From Vibrio aerogenes (GTDB taxonomy: Bacteria; Pseudomonadota; Gammaproteobacteria; Enterobacterales; Vibrionaceae): 64,000 bases of DNA. The stretch's first letter is position 1, and every line of letters begins with the position of its first letter. A program made the translations under genes and the position numbers. The notes beneath the pieces are model-generated. The model was given only the letters and a program-made list of their open reading frames with translations, had not been told where the DNA came from and searched no databases. Shown here piece by piece: positions 1-6,765 of this stretch. The stretch spans positions 2,542,001 through 2,606,000 of the forward strand of contig NZ_AP024861.1 in the NCBI RefSeq assembly GCF_024346755.1, given 5' to 3'.

Positions 1-2
1 GT

Positions 3-725
3 TCTTGCTGCCTTTCTGTATTACCACGGATCAAACATTTCATCGCATCAGAGCAAGCATTCAGGCCGGAAATGGAAATCCTTCTCAAACGAACTGATTT
101 TACTATTGTTGATGCCAGGGACGCTTTTTCTGTGATGCCGGTACAACTACTTAACAAATTCAGGGAATTATACTCTGAACAAACCCAGCATACCCAACCG
201 GAAAATAAAATTCTGATTGGTGCTAAACGCGGTGTTTTCAAATATCTTGAAATCATTTCTTTTTTGCGGGCATTAGACAAGGCGGGAATCCTGCGGGATT
301 ATAAATATATGATCTTCACTTATGAAAAAAGAAAGTTTTTCAGAGTGATGATCGATCTTTATTGCCTTTATTTAAGACATATCAGAAAAACAATCATTGA
401 TATCAGCTATCCGACAGTAACCAACAGCGTCACATATAATGCATTGCTCGTCTCATGTTCTCATATCATTTTACAGCCAAGAGGCAGTATGACCAGTGTC
501 AAAGAGTTCATTAAAATGGGACGGGGCGTGGTTCACGTTGAAAAAGATACCCGTAATCATCTGGAGTTAACATTAAGTGTAGGTGTGGACGTTGCAGCAT
601 ACTCTGACCCGGCAGAGCTGGCCGAAAATATCAAGAATAACCACATTGATATTCATGCAAATCAACTTAAAGTCACCCAACGATTTAAAGATAGCTTTGC
701 AAAACTAAACGCACTTTATAAATAA
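3..725 (+). CDS. C-terminal part of a WecF-like glycosyltransferase family protein (5' end outside window)
   Basis: The reading frame is open from the left edge without a stop, so the ATG at 72 is probably an internal Met and the true start lies outside the window. About 240 residues are visible. The stretch near residues 155-175 of the visible part (LQPRGSMTSVKEFIKMGRG) resembles the C-terminal region of the TDP-Fuc4NAc:lipid II transferase (WecF/Rff) family, where a switchable Rossmann domain binds the nucleotide sugar. That assignment is tentative; another envelope-glycan transferase is equally possible. No signal peptide or membrane helix is seen in the visible part. The next gene is convergent, 70 bases downstream. 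Confidence 0.45.
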   Translation, partial: SCCLSVLPRIKHFIASEQAFRPEMEILLKRTDFTIVDARDAFSVMPVQLLNKFRELYSEQTQHTQPENKILIGAKRGVFKYLEIISFLRALDKAGILRDYKYMIFTYEKRKFFRVMIDLYCLYLRHIRKTIIDISYPTVTNSVTYNALLVSCSHIILQPRGSMTSVKEFIKMGRGVVHVEKDTRNHLELTLSVGVDVAAYSDPAELAENIKNNHIDIHANQLKVTQRFKDSFAKLNALYK

Positions 726-794
726 GGCTCCTGACTAACTGACCGCAATTCACGACGTCCTCATGTGATTTGCGGCTATTCTGAAGTAAAAAAA

Positions 795-1928
795 TTATTC
801 CTCCCCAAGAAAAGACGGCAAGCCGGGGATTTCATTAAAATAGGAATGTCCGGCTTTGGTCAGCAGCCTTTTATTCAGCAATTTCGTCACCGATTTCTGG
901 ACGGCACTTTTCGTCACCCGCTTGCGGCCGGTGAGCTGGACTGCCTGTTCAAAAAAGCTTTGTGTATATACCGGCAGGTTATTACACAGCCGCAGATACA
1001 CCTGAACATCCAGCGGCCTGAGCTGCCGGGCGATGCCATCAAAATCGCCATCCAGCTTCATCCGCTCCTGCACAATCTCCAAAGCTGCAAACGGGTGAAG
1101 CCGCAGGGTAATCAGCTCCGCCATCACCATCCGGAACCAGAACGGTGATTCACCGACTTTACGGAAAACATAAGAAAGCTCAGCCTGCGGATAATCAAGG
1201 GCAAATTCGGCAATCAGCAGCGCATAAAAATGATGCACGAAGTCTTCATCCAGCAGCGGAAAATCAATCAACATTGCCGATTGAAAAAACGGCATCGGTT
1301 TAATTATACTGCCGCACAGTGATTCCTGCGTATTAAACATCGCGTTGATCCCCCCCCGGCTGCTGCCGGCGAAAATCACACAGGTCTGCGGAAACGAATC
1401 AAACTGAGTCCGGAGTGTGCCCTGTATATCCCAAAAACTATCGGCTGTATTCAGATGCTGTACTTCATCAATGACGATCAAAGGACGAAAACCAGCCTGA
1501 CCCGCTCTGGAGACCAGTTTGCGAAATAAGCTACTGATTTTTTTCAAAGAGGCAGGGCTGACAGACGCAACACTACCGGTTTCAACCGCGCTGTGCAGAA
1601 TACCAAAGTTAATATCCAGCTTCGTGATTTCCGAAGACAACAATTCCTGAACCGCTTCAATCCCCTTATCATCCAGCGCAGTGAGATAGCGTTGCAGCGT
1701 CTCCGTAATCACTTCCTGAGGCGCTTGCGGGTTCTCCCATAAATTGAGATAAACCGGCATGAATTTCAGTTCAACCGCATGAGCACACACATCATGCAAC
1801 AGAAACGCCGTTTTACCGATCCGCCGGGCGCCGAGCAATACCAGCCGGGAAACCGGGCCGCGGCCCACAGTGGTCAGGTAATGACGAGCCAGCTCAGTGC
1901 GTGGATAATGCCAGTTAATGGGTTTCAT
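795..1928 (-). CDS. AAA+/STAND-type P-loop ATPase
   Basis: This 377-residue protein has a Walker A motif near residues 33-40 (GARRIGKT) and a Walker B motif LIVIDEVQH near residue 150. A sensor-like segment FAGSSRGGINAMF follows, and the C-terminal ~90 residues look like a winged helix (KSAVQKSVTKLLNKRLLTKAG). This layout matches the archaeal/bacterial ATPase superfamily of stand-alone AAA proteins with a wHTH tail, which often act in DNA transactions or conflict systems; the substrate is unknown. The start is supported by AGAGGA upstream of the ATG. It is monocistronic and divergent from the secreted-protein trio. A palindromic GTATCCA...TGGATAC element and a Fur-like site lie in its upstream region. 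Confidence 0.7.
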   Translation of the reverse strand: MKPINWHYPRTELARHYLTTVGRGPVSRLVLLGARRIGKTAFLLHDVCAHAVELKFMPVYLNLWENPQAPQEVITETLQRYLTALDDKGIEAVQELLSSEITKLDINFGILHSAVETGSVASVSPASLKKISSLFRKLVSRAGQAGFRPLIVIDEVQHLNTADSFWDIQGTLRTQFDSFPQTCVIFAGSSRGGINAMFNTQESLCGSIIKPMPFFQSAMLIDFPLLDEDFVHHFYALLIAEFALDYPQAELSYVFRKVGESPFWFRMVMAELITLRLHPFAALEIVQERMKLDGDFDGIARQLRPLDVQVYLRLCNNLPVYTQSFFEQAVQLTGRKRVTKSAVQKSVTKLLNKRLLTKAGHSYFNEIPGLPSFLGEE

Positions 1929-2290
1929 CGACGGGTATCCTCTGTTGTTTTTTTGTCCTGATTAATAAGCATAGGATAAAAGTATCCATTCGTATACTTT
2001 TTGTGGATACTTTTTACACAAAATGAAGCTTCCTGATAAACCTCAATCGCACATAAGCAACCCTGCGATATCAAACAAAATTTTTTAGTGTATAGGATTA
2101 TCATTATCATTCACAAGGTTTGTATCGTGATTTAATGAACGATATTCAATTTATAAGCATTCATTTCTGTATAGTACTATTTTGTCTTTTTTATGACATA
2201 TATATCTTATAGATTAGTGCGGCTTTTAAATAAGCATTCGTAAATTTAAAATAAATGAAAAAATAAAATATTTTCAAGGAATATGACCAA
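1929..2290. promoter_or_regulatory. Divergent intergenic region with an inverted repeat and a Fur-box-like site
   Basis: This gene-free stretch separates the ATPase (leftward) from the first small secreted protein (rightward). It holds an inverted repeat GTATCCA (1982-1988) / TGGATAC (2004-2010), spaced about two helical turns apart, with a further GTATAC between the arms; this could be an operator for the ATPase gene. At 2095-2112 the minus strand reads GATAATGATAATC, which matches the first 13 positions of the classical 19-bp Fur consensus. The rest of the region is very AT-rich. Neither site is tied to a mapped promoter. Confidence 0.4.
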
Positions 2291-2740
2291 ATGAAATTCA
2301 TTCAATTCGCGGCACCGTTATTGTTGTTACCCTCTTTGGCTTTCGCAAACTCATCCACCAGTGTGACAGTTGGCCTTCCGGATACCAATTGTATAAATGA
2401 AGCTATAACTTTGGCTACTATCAGGCTCAGTCTGAACCTGACTGATCTTAACGGCAGCTCGGCCAACACGAATACGATCGGTATCTCTGCTTATGACCAG
2501 TACGGTCACACCCTAAAAGGCTATGGTTCCATCAGTATTAATGGTAAGTACACAAAGACATTTGAGAAAAATTTCGAATTTGCAAGTTGCGATGAGGTAC
2601 CCAAATATCTGGTGATCAAAAATGCCCAAGGAGCCACTCATCCTGTTCTGGCGACTGGATATATAACTGTGCGCGAAGAAAGTAACGGTATGGATTTCTA
2701 CCCCGTCCCACTAAATATCAATCAGGGAAATGCATTCTAA
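2291..2740 (+). CDS. Small secreted protein, paralogue 1 of 3
   Basis: This 149-residue protein begins with a clear Sec signal peptide (MKFIQFAAPLLLLPSLAFA, cleavage after residue ~19). The mature part is about 130 residues, polar and rich in Thr, Ser and Asn. It has two cysteines near residues 34 and 99 (TNCINEA and ASCDEVP) that align with conserved Cys in the next two genes, so a disulfide-bonded beta-sandwich in the periplasm or outside the cell is a reasonable guess. I do not recognise the family. AAGGA lies about 10 bases before the ATG. It is followed by a terminator-like hairpin and then by its paralogue. Confidence 0.75.
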   Translation: MKFIQFAAPLLLLPSLAFANSSTSVTVGLPDTNCINEAITLATIRLSLNLTDLNGSSANTNTIGISAYDQYGHTLKGYGSISINGKYTKTFEKNFEFASCDEVPKYLVIKNAQGATHPVLATGYITVREESNGMDFYPVPLNINQGNAF

Positions 2741-2774
2741 GCTGAATATTGAATAATTATATTAAACAACAATT

Positions 2775-2802
2775 GTGGTGCTGTTTTTTCAGCACCACTT
2801 TT
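2775..2802 (+). terminator. Rho-independent terminator between secreted paralogues 1 and 2
   Basis: GTGGTGCT (2775-2782) pairs with AGCACCAC (2791-2798) and is followed by TTTTA. It lies only about 17 bases before the next start codon, so it may work as a leaky intercistronic terminator that sets the expression ratio. Confidence 0.6.
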
Positions 2803-2818
2803 ATGAGGGTACCATCAG

Positions 2819-3397
2819 ATGAAATTAACTCACATCGCCGCATCTCTGTTATTATTACCAGCGTTGTCATCGTTTGCTTCTACAGAAACACAATATCTCG
2901 ATTTATCGGCGAACATCGCAATTCCCAAACCTTACTGTAGCAGTACAACAAAAGCTTTCATTCAGCTTAATTTCCGTAATTCATCAACGATTCCTGCCCA
3001 TATGGCCCTTCAGTTTACGAATCAAAATGGAGAGCCATATACCTTGATGTTAAAAGATGCACCTGAAGGTATTCAGGATATTCAGCTTGACTCTGAAACG
3101 GTGTTACCCATCAATTCAAAGCTCAAAACACTGAGAATGGTATTTTCGGATCAGAACGGAGATAGCTATAATAAATGTAGTGAAATACCATCCATCATTA
3201 CCGTGATTCATAAAAGTGACGGCGCCCCCCGTGAAGATAATATAGACCCTGTCACGGGTGTCCCATATGCATTTAGCGAAATTAATATCACCGGGTATGT
3301 CTCCACGATTTCCCAGGATGCGATCATTCCACTCGAAACAAATTCAGCGAATTTAGTGTTCGATCAATGGAACTACATATGGCCACCACAGTATTGA
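2819..3397 (+). CDS. Small secreted protein, paralogue 2 of 3
   Basis: This 192-residue protein has a signal peptide (MKLTHIAASLLLLPALSSFA). It shares with the third paralogue a core built of C-S-S-T-T-x-A-F, an LNFRNSS segment and a second Cys in NKCSEIPSI. It is longer than its neighbours because of a ~35-residue insertion plus an extended C-terminus with proline and tryptophan (QWNYIWPPQY). The start follows a GAGGG site about 11 bases upstream. The family is unknown to me. The alternating hydrophobic pattern suggests beta structure and extracytoplasmic localisation. It ends before a strong terminator at 3456. Confidence 0.72.
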   Translation: MKLTHIAASLLLLPALSSFASTETQYLDLSANIAIPKPYCSSTTKAFIQLNFRNSSTIPAHMALQFTNQNGEPYTLMLKDAPEGIQDIQLDSETVLPINSKLKTLRMVFSDQNGDSYNKCSEIPSIITVIHKSDGAPREDNIDPVTGVPYAFSEINITGYVSTISQDAIIPLETNSANLVFDQWNYIWPPQY

Positions 3398-3749
3398 TTT
3401 TATCCTGAGTAGCACCAACAAAATACTGAGCTAATCACCGGTATAGTATTCAATTCTCCCGGCACCCGCCGGGAGTTTTTTGCTTAAAATTTGATCTGAA
3501 AATCAGAATAAAATACATTGATTACAAGAAAAACCTCTCAGTATATAAAACTATCATTACGTTTCATATAACCCCGAAGCACTTTCATTCACTTGCATTT
3601 CAATAATGGAATCAATCAGTTAAATAAAATCAAATTCGCTTTTCCCTGACACATTCCCACAGTAAATTAAAACGGCTTTTAATCCGGTGATTTTAAATCA
3701 CCACCCATTTTAAAATTGATAAATAAGTTGACTGTAAGGAACCCGTCAG
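3398..3749. terminator. Intergenic stretch with terminator 3456-3482
   Basis: CTCCCGGC (3456-3463) pairs with GCCGGGAG (3468-3475), followed by a run of Ts on the plus strand; it ends the second secreted gene. The remaining ~265 bases to the third paralogue are AT-rich and hold no gene that I can support. An almost identical terminator follows the third paralogue, consistent with duplication of gene plus terminator. Confidence 0.75.
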
Positions 3750-4202
3750 ATGAAATTCACTAAATTTGTGGCACCATTATTGTTATTACCTTCTTTGGCT
3801 TTTGCGCATTCGACTGAGATGATGTTTAGTGTGCCAGTCCCTGAATGTGGGAGTACTACTGCTAGATTTGACCTTAATCTGTCAAATCTAAGTGATCATG
3901 CCGCTAATGTGAAAGTAGAATTTTATAGCAGAAGTGGACAATCAGTAACTCCGGACATTGTTTTAAATAGTAATTACAAAGATTTTATTCCTGGGGAAGA
4001 AGTCAGCATTCCAGCAAATAATACCTTTGCCTACCAAGGAAGTTTTTATAATTTAAATAGTTCTCACAACAAGTGCAGTGAATTCCCTGCAATCGTAAAG
4101 ATCATTAAAGATAAAAACAGTGAAATCATGGCAAATGGCTGGTCTACTCTGGACTCAGGCAACATAATGGCTTATCACGTCAACCAAGGCAAAGCATTCT
4201 AA
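3750..4202 (+). CDS. Small secreted protein, paralogue 3 of 3
   Basis: This 150-residue protein has a signal peptide (MKFTKFVAPLLLLPSLAFA) almost identical to that of paralogue 1, and its C-terminus (YHVNQGKAF) also matches that gene (LNINQGNAF). The core carries ECGSTTARFDLNLSN and HNKCSEFPAIV, giving two conserved cysteines. AAGGA precedes the ATG at a good distance. Its own promoter probably lies in the 350-base gap upstream. Function is unknown. The three tandem genes form a small expanded family with different copy lengths, as seen for surface-exposed or interaction proteins. Confidence 0.75.
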   Translation: MKFTKFVAPLLLLPSLAFAHSTEMMFSVPVPECGSTTARFDLNLSNLSDHAANVKVEFYSRSGQSVTPDIVLNSNYKDFIPGEEVSIPANNTFAYQGSFYNLNSSHNKCSEFPAIVKIIKDKNSEIMANGWSTLDSGNIMAYHVNQGKAF

Positions 4203-4227
4203 GCCAACTCAACAGCAAACATTCCAG

Positions 4228-4252
4228 CTCCCGGTACCCGCCGGGAGTTTTT
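4228..4252 (+). terminator. Rho-independent terminator after secreted paralogue 3
   Basis: CTCCCGG (4228-4234) pairs with CCGGGAG (4241-4247) and is followed by five Ts. It is nearly the same hairpin as at 3456-3482. Confidence 0.8.
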
Positions 4253-4274
4253 CGTCCTAAGGACAGACTGAACT

Positions 4275-4616
4275 TCACAATTCAACGCCCACACTTAACG
4301 CCAGCCAGACGACCACAACCACACCAACCACCGACCAGATCGCCGGATGACGCCACAGCTGATGGCGCTGATTTTTCAGATAAACAGATAATGGCCTGAG
4401 ATTCAGGTAGCCGTGCAGCAGTATCAGCGCTACCGCAAAAAAACCAAGATATAAGTGAATATCCTTCAGTTCATGTTTGGTCAGCCCCAGCCACTGCCAA
4501 TAACCGGAGCCCGGCCCATGCGGTGCCAGAAACAGCACAAAACCGGTGATCGCAATCAATATAAATGACAACAGCAGCATCAACGTCGTATAAGGGCGAA
4601 ATTTATTGGGATTCAT
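4275..4616 (-). CDS. Small membrane protein, DUF4405-like (cytochrome b-like helices)
   Basis: This 113-residue protein starts at the ATG at 4616, which has GGAGGTG directly upstream; a longer frame to 4658 lacks such support. It has three hydrophobic helices (residues ~10-30, ~50-70 and ~85-105). His residues lie in KHELKDIHLYLGF and ILLHGYLNLRPL, spaced as in DUF4405/cytochrome b-type proteins, where such His may bind heme. It probably sits in the inner membrane with a redox role, possibly beside a partner encoded elsewhere. It converges with the secreted-protein genes and is monocistronic. Confidence 0.6.
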   Translation of the reverse strand: MNPNKFRPYTTLMLLLSFILIAITGFVLFLAPHGPGSGYWQWLGLTKHELKDIHLYLGFFAVALILLHGYLNLRPLSVYLKNQRHQLWRHPAIWSVVGVVVVVWLALSVGVEL

Positions 4617-5284
4617 CACCACCTCCATCCGGGCTAACCGGGCTAACGATCCAGCCATATCAATTGATTATATTATAAGCAACTCATTGATAAGAGTGAC
4701 CCCGGATACAAAACACGATTGACGCATGCTGATTTTTCAAAAATGAAAGCATAAAATCTTCTTTCCTCAAATAAACAGAAGATTAGCGGTTATTCACTGT
4801 GTATCACAGCTCATCCGGTGCCAAAATCTCCGCTGAATCACAGAAAAAGTTACGGGATTTTTTTGCTTTCTCAAACGGGCTGTCTATACTCAAAATCTCG
4901 CTTGAATGAATGTCATGTTTTTTGCTATATTACTGCCCCTCCTTTGTGCTTTTCCTGTTTTTTTGCAAAAAAATAATCCACTGCTTTTCCCCAAAATCAC
5001 TCTAAAACAGACCATTTATTGAGCAGACTAATAGTTGAGCTATTTTATCCCTGCTTCACAAATAAATCACAATCCCTTTCAATTCATACAGATAAACTAA
5101 CAACCAACGTTTCATCACCCAAGTTATCCCCATATTCATTCTATCATTAATTTTTAATCAGATTTCACTCACACACTTATCCACAAATTTAGTGGATAAG
5201 TAAATACAGCGCACAAACGGCAAGGGCTACAGAAAAGTAAAGTTTTTTTTATGCTTTTTTTATGCTTTTTTTACGGCGAAAAGA
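4617..5284. other. Gene-free AT-rich stretch with DnaA-box-like sites
   Basis: There is no coding frame that I can support here. The notable content is a perfect 10-bp inverted repeat ACTTATCCAC (5175-5184) / GTGGATAAGT (5192-5201). Its left arm runs into the DnaA consensus TTATCCACA (5177-5185), and its right arm is a DnaA-like box on the other strand. A weaker TTATCCCCA lies at 5124-5132. Two TTTTTTTATGC repeats (about 5244-5270) lie just before the tRNA promoter. A CTGTG-TAT-CACAG palindrome sits near 4797-4809. Confidence 0.45.
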
Positions 5285-5313
5285 TTGACACCGGATAGAC
5301 AGCCAGTTACTAT
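5285..5313 (+). promoter_or_regulatory. Sigma-70 promoter of tRNA-Asn
   Basis: A perfect -35 TTGACA (5285-5290) is separated by 17 bases from TACTAT (5308-5313). It is followed by a GC-rich discriminator GCGCCCC, typical of stable-RNA promoters under stringent control. The tRNA begins about 19 bases after the -10. Confidence 0.85.
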
Positions 5314-5331
5314 GCGCCCCGCTTTAGCGAT

Positions 5332-5407
5332 TCCCCCTTAGTTCAGTTGGTAGAACGGCGGACTGTTAATCCGTATGTCGCAGGTTCGAGTCCCGCAGGG
5401 GGAGCCA
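5332..5407 (+). tRNA. tRNA-Asn (anticodon GTT)
   Basis: This 76-base cloverleaf has the acceptor stem TCCCCCT/AGGGGGA with encoded GCCA, a D arm GTTCAGTTGGTAGAAC, anticodon GTT at 5365-5367 in the loop CTGTTAA, and a T arm with GGTTCGAGTCC. It is transcribed alone, from the promoter at 5285 to the terminator at 5419, and lies upstream of rsxA. Confidence 0.97.
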
Positions 5408-5418
5408 TATTTGAGAAA

Positions 5419-5446
5419 ACCGCACTGATTTCAGTGCGGTTTTTTT
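5419..5446 (+). terminator. Rho-independent terminator of tRNA-Asn
   Basis: ACCGCACTGA (5419-5428) pairs perfectly with TCAGTGCGGT (5431-5440) and is followed by a run of Ts. Confidence 0.92.
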
Positions 5447-5588
5447 CGTTTCAGGCGCAACAGATTTTTCTGCCCATCTCCGGCTTTTTCTGGCCATAAA
5501 GCATAAAAACCGCATGTTCTGCCGGTTGTTATTCAGCTCACAAATCAGGATAATAACCAGATCATCATAAATATAAGTAGTGTGAGTC

Positions 5589-6170
5589 ATGACCGAATAT
5601 ATTCTGTTGTTAATCGGCACAGTATTGGTCAACAATTTTGTTCTGGTTAAATTTCTTGGATTATGTCCGTTTATGGGTGTATCCAAAAAACTGGAAACGG
5701 CCATTGGTATGGGGCTGGCAACCACATTTGTCCTAACCCTTGCTTCTGTGTGTTCCTATCTGGTTGAAAGTTATATTCTGCGGCCCTTTGGCATCGACTA
5801 TCTGCGTACCATGAGTTTCATCCTGGTGATCGCAGTCGTCGTACAGTTCACTGAAATGGTGGTGCATAAAACCAGCCCGACCCTGTACCGCTTGCTGGGA
5901 ATCTTCCTGCCCTTAATCACCACCAACTGCGCCGTATTGGGGGTTGCGCTGCTGAACATTAATGAGAACCATAATTTCATCGAGTCGGTGATCTATGGCT
6001 TCGGGGCTGCCGTCGGTTTTGCGCTGGTCCTGATCTTGTTTGCATCAATCAGAGAACGAATTCACGTTGCGGATGTGCCCGCTCCGTTTAAAGGCGCATC
6101 GATTGCAATGATCACGGCTGGCCTGATGTCGCTGGCTTTCATGGGTTTCACCGGACTGGTTAAAATATAA
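5589..6170 (+). CDS. rsxA: Rsx/Rnf electron transport complex subunit A
   Basis: This 193-residue integral membrane protein has six predicted helices, beginning [19 protein letters not shown], with the family hallmarks [11 protein letters not shown] and [13 protein letters not shown]. RsxA/RnfA pairs with RsxE in the membrane core of the Na+/H+-translocating NADH:ferredoxin-type oxidoreductase. In enterics the complex also keeps SoxR reduced. It is the first gene of rsxABCDGE and overlaps rsxB by one base. Its length is normal for the family. Confidence 0.97.
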   Translation: MTEYILLLIGTVLVNNFVLVKFLGLCPFMGVSKKLETAIGMGLATTFVLTLASVCSYLVESYILRPFGIDYLRTMSFILVIAVVVQFTEMVVHKTSPTLYRLLGIFLPLITTNCAVLGVALLNINENHNFIESVIYGFGAAVGFALVLILFASIRERIHVADVPAPFKGASIAMITAGLMSLAFMGFTGLVKI

Positions 6171-6757
6171 TGAGCGCCATCCTAATCGCAATTATCGCGC
6201 TGGTGGCGCTTGCTGCCGTTTTTGGCGCTATCCTTGGGTTTGCATCGGTACGCTTTAAAGTCGAAGGCGACCCGATTGTGGAACAAATCGATGCTATTCT
6301 GCCACAAACCCAGTGTGGGCAGTGTGGTTACCCCGGTTGCCGCCCGTATGCGGAAGCCATCGCAAACGGGGACGAAATTAATAAATGCCCGCCCGGTGGT
6401 CAGCCCACCATCGAAAAGCTGGCGGACCTGATGGGCGTTGATGTGCCGGAACCGGCGCATGACCTGTCGGATAAAGTCAAACGCGTCGCGTTCATTCACG
6501 AAGATATGTGTATCGGTTGCACCAAATGTATTCAGGCTTGTCCGGTCGATGCCATTGTTGGCGGCACCAAAGCGCTGCATACCGTGATTAAAGATGAATG
6601 TACCGGTTGCGATCTGTGTGTTGCACCCTGTCCGACGGACTGTATTGAAATGATCCCGGTCACGGCCACACCAGACACCTGGAAGTGGCAGATGAACGCC
6701 ATTCCGGTGACCAACATCCCGTCAGACACGGCTTTATCCAACCACGGAGCGGATTAA
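6170..6757 (+). CDS. rsxB: Rsx/Rnf electron transport complex subunit B (ferredoxin-like)
   Basis: This 195-residue protein has an N-terminal membrane anchor (residues 3-25). An Fe-S motif with C49, C52, C57 and C73 follows ([10 protein letters not shown]...NKCPPGG). Two [4Fe-4S] ferredoxin motifs are present: C114-x2-C-x2-C-x3-C124 ([12 protein letters not shown]) and C144-x2-C-x2-C-x3-C154 ([12 protein letters not shown]). RsxB passes electrons between RsxC and the membrane subunits. Its ATG overlaps the rsxA stop, so the two are translationally coupled. Confidence 0.97.
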   Translation: MSAILIAIIALVALAAVFGAILGFASVRFKVEGDPIVEQIDAILPQTQCGQCGYPGCRPYAEAIANGDEINKCPPGGQPTIEKLADLMGVDVPEPAHDLSDKVKRVAFIHEDMCIGCTKCIQACPVDAIVGGTKALHTVIKDECTGCDLCVAPCPTDCIEMIPVTATPDTWKWQMNAIPVTNIPSDTALSNHGAD

Positions 6758-6765
6758 GAACAGAG

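Noticed and set aside
1..725. Complete gene starting at the ATG at 72
   Set aside because: The frame is open to the window edge and the first residues after 72 do not look like a protein start.
2749..2940. 63-residue plus-strand frame overlapping secreted paralogue 2
   Set aside because: It crosses a terminator hairpin and runs out of frame through the real gene.
6685..6765. Longer rsxC start
   Set aside because: It lies inside rsxB, and the extension ([16 protein letters not shown]...) is frame-shifted rsxB sequence; family proteins begin near MHSLIEQI at 6766.
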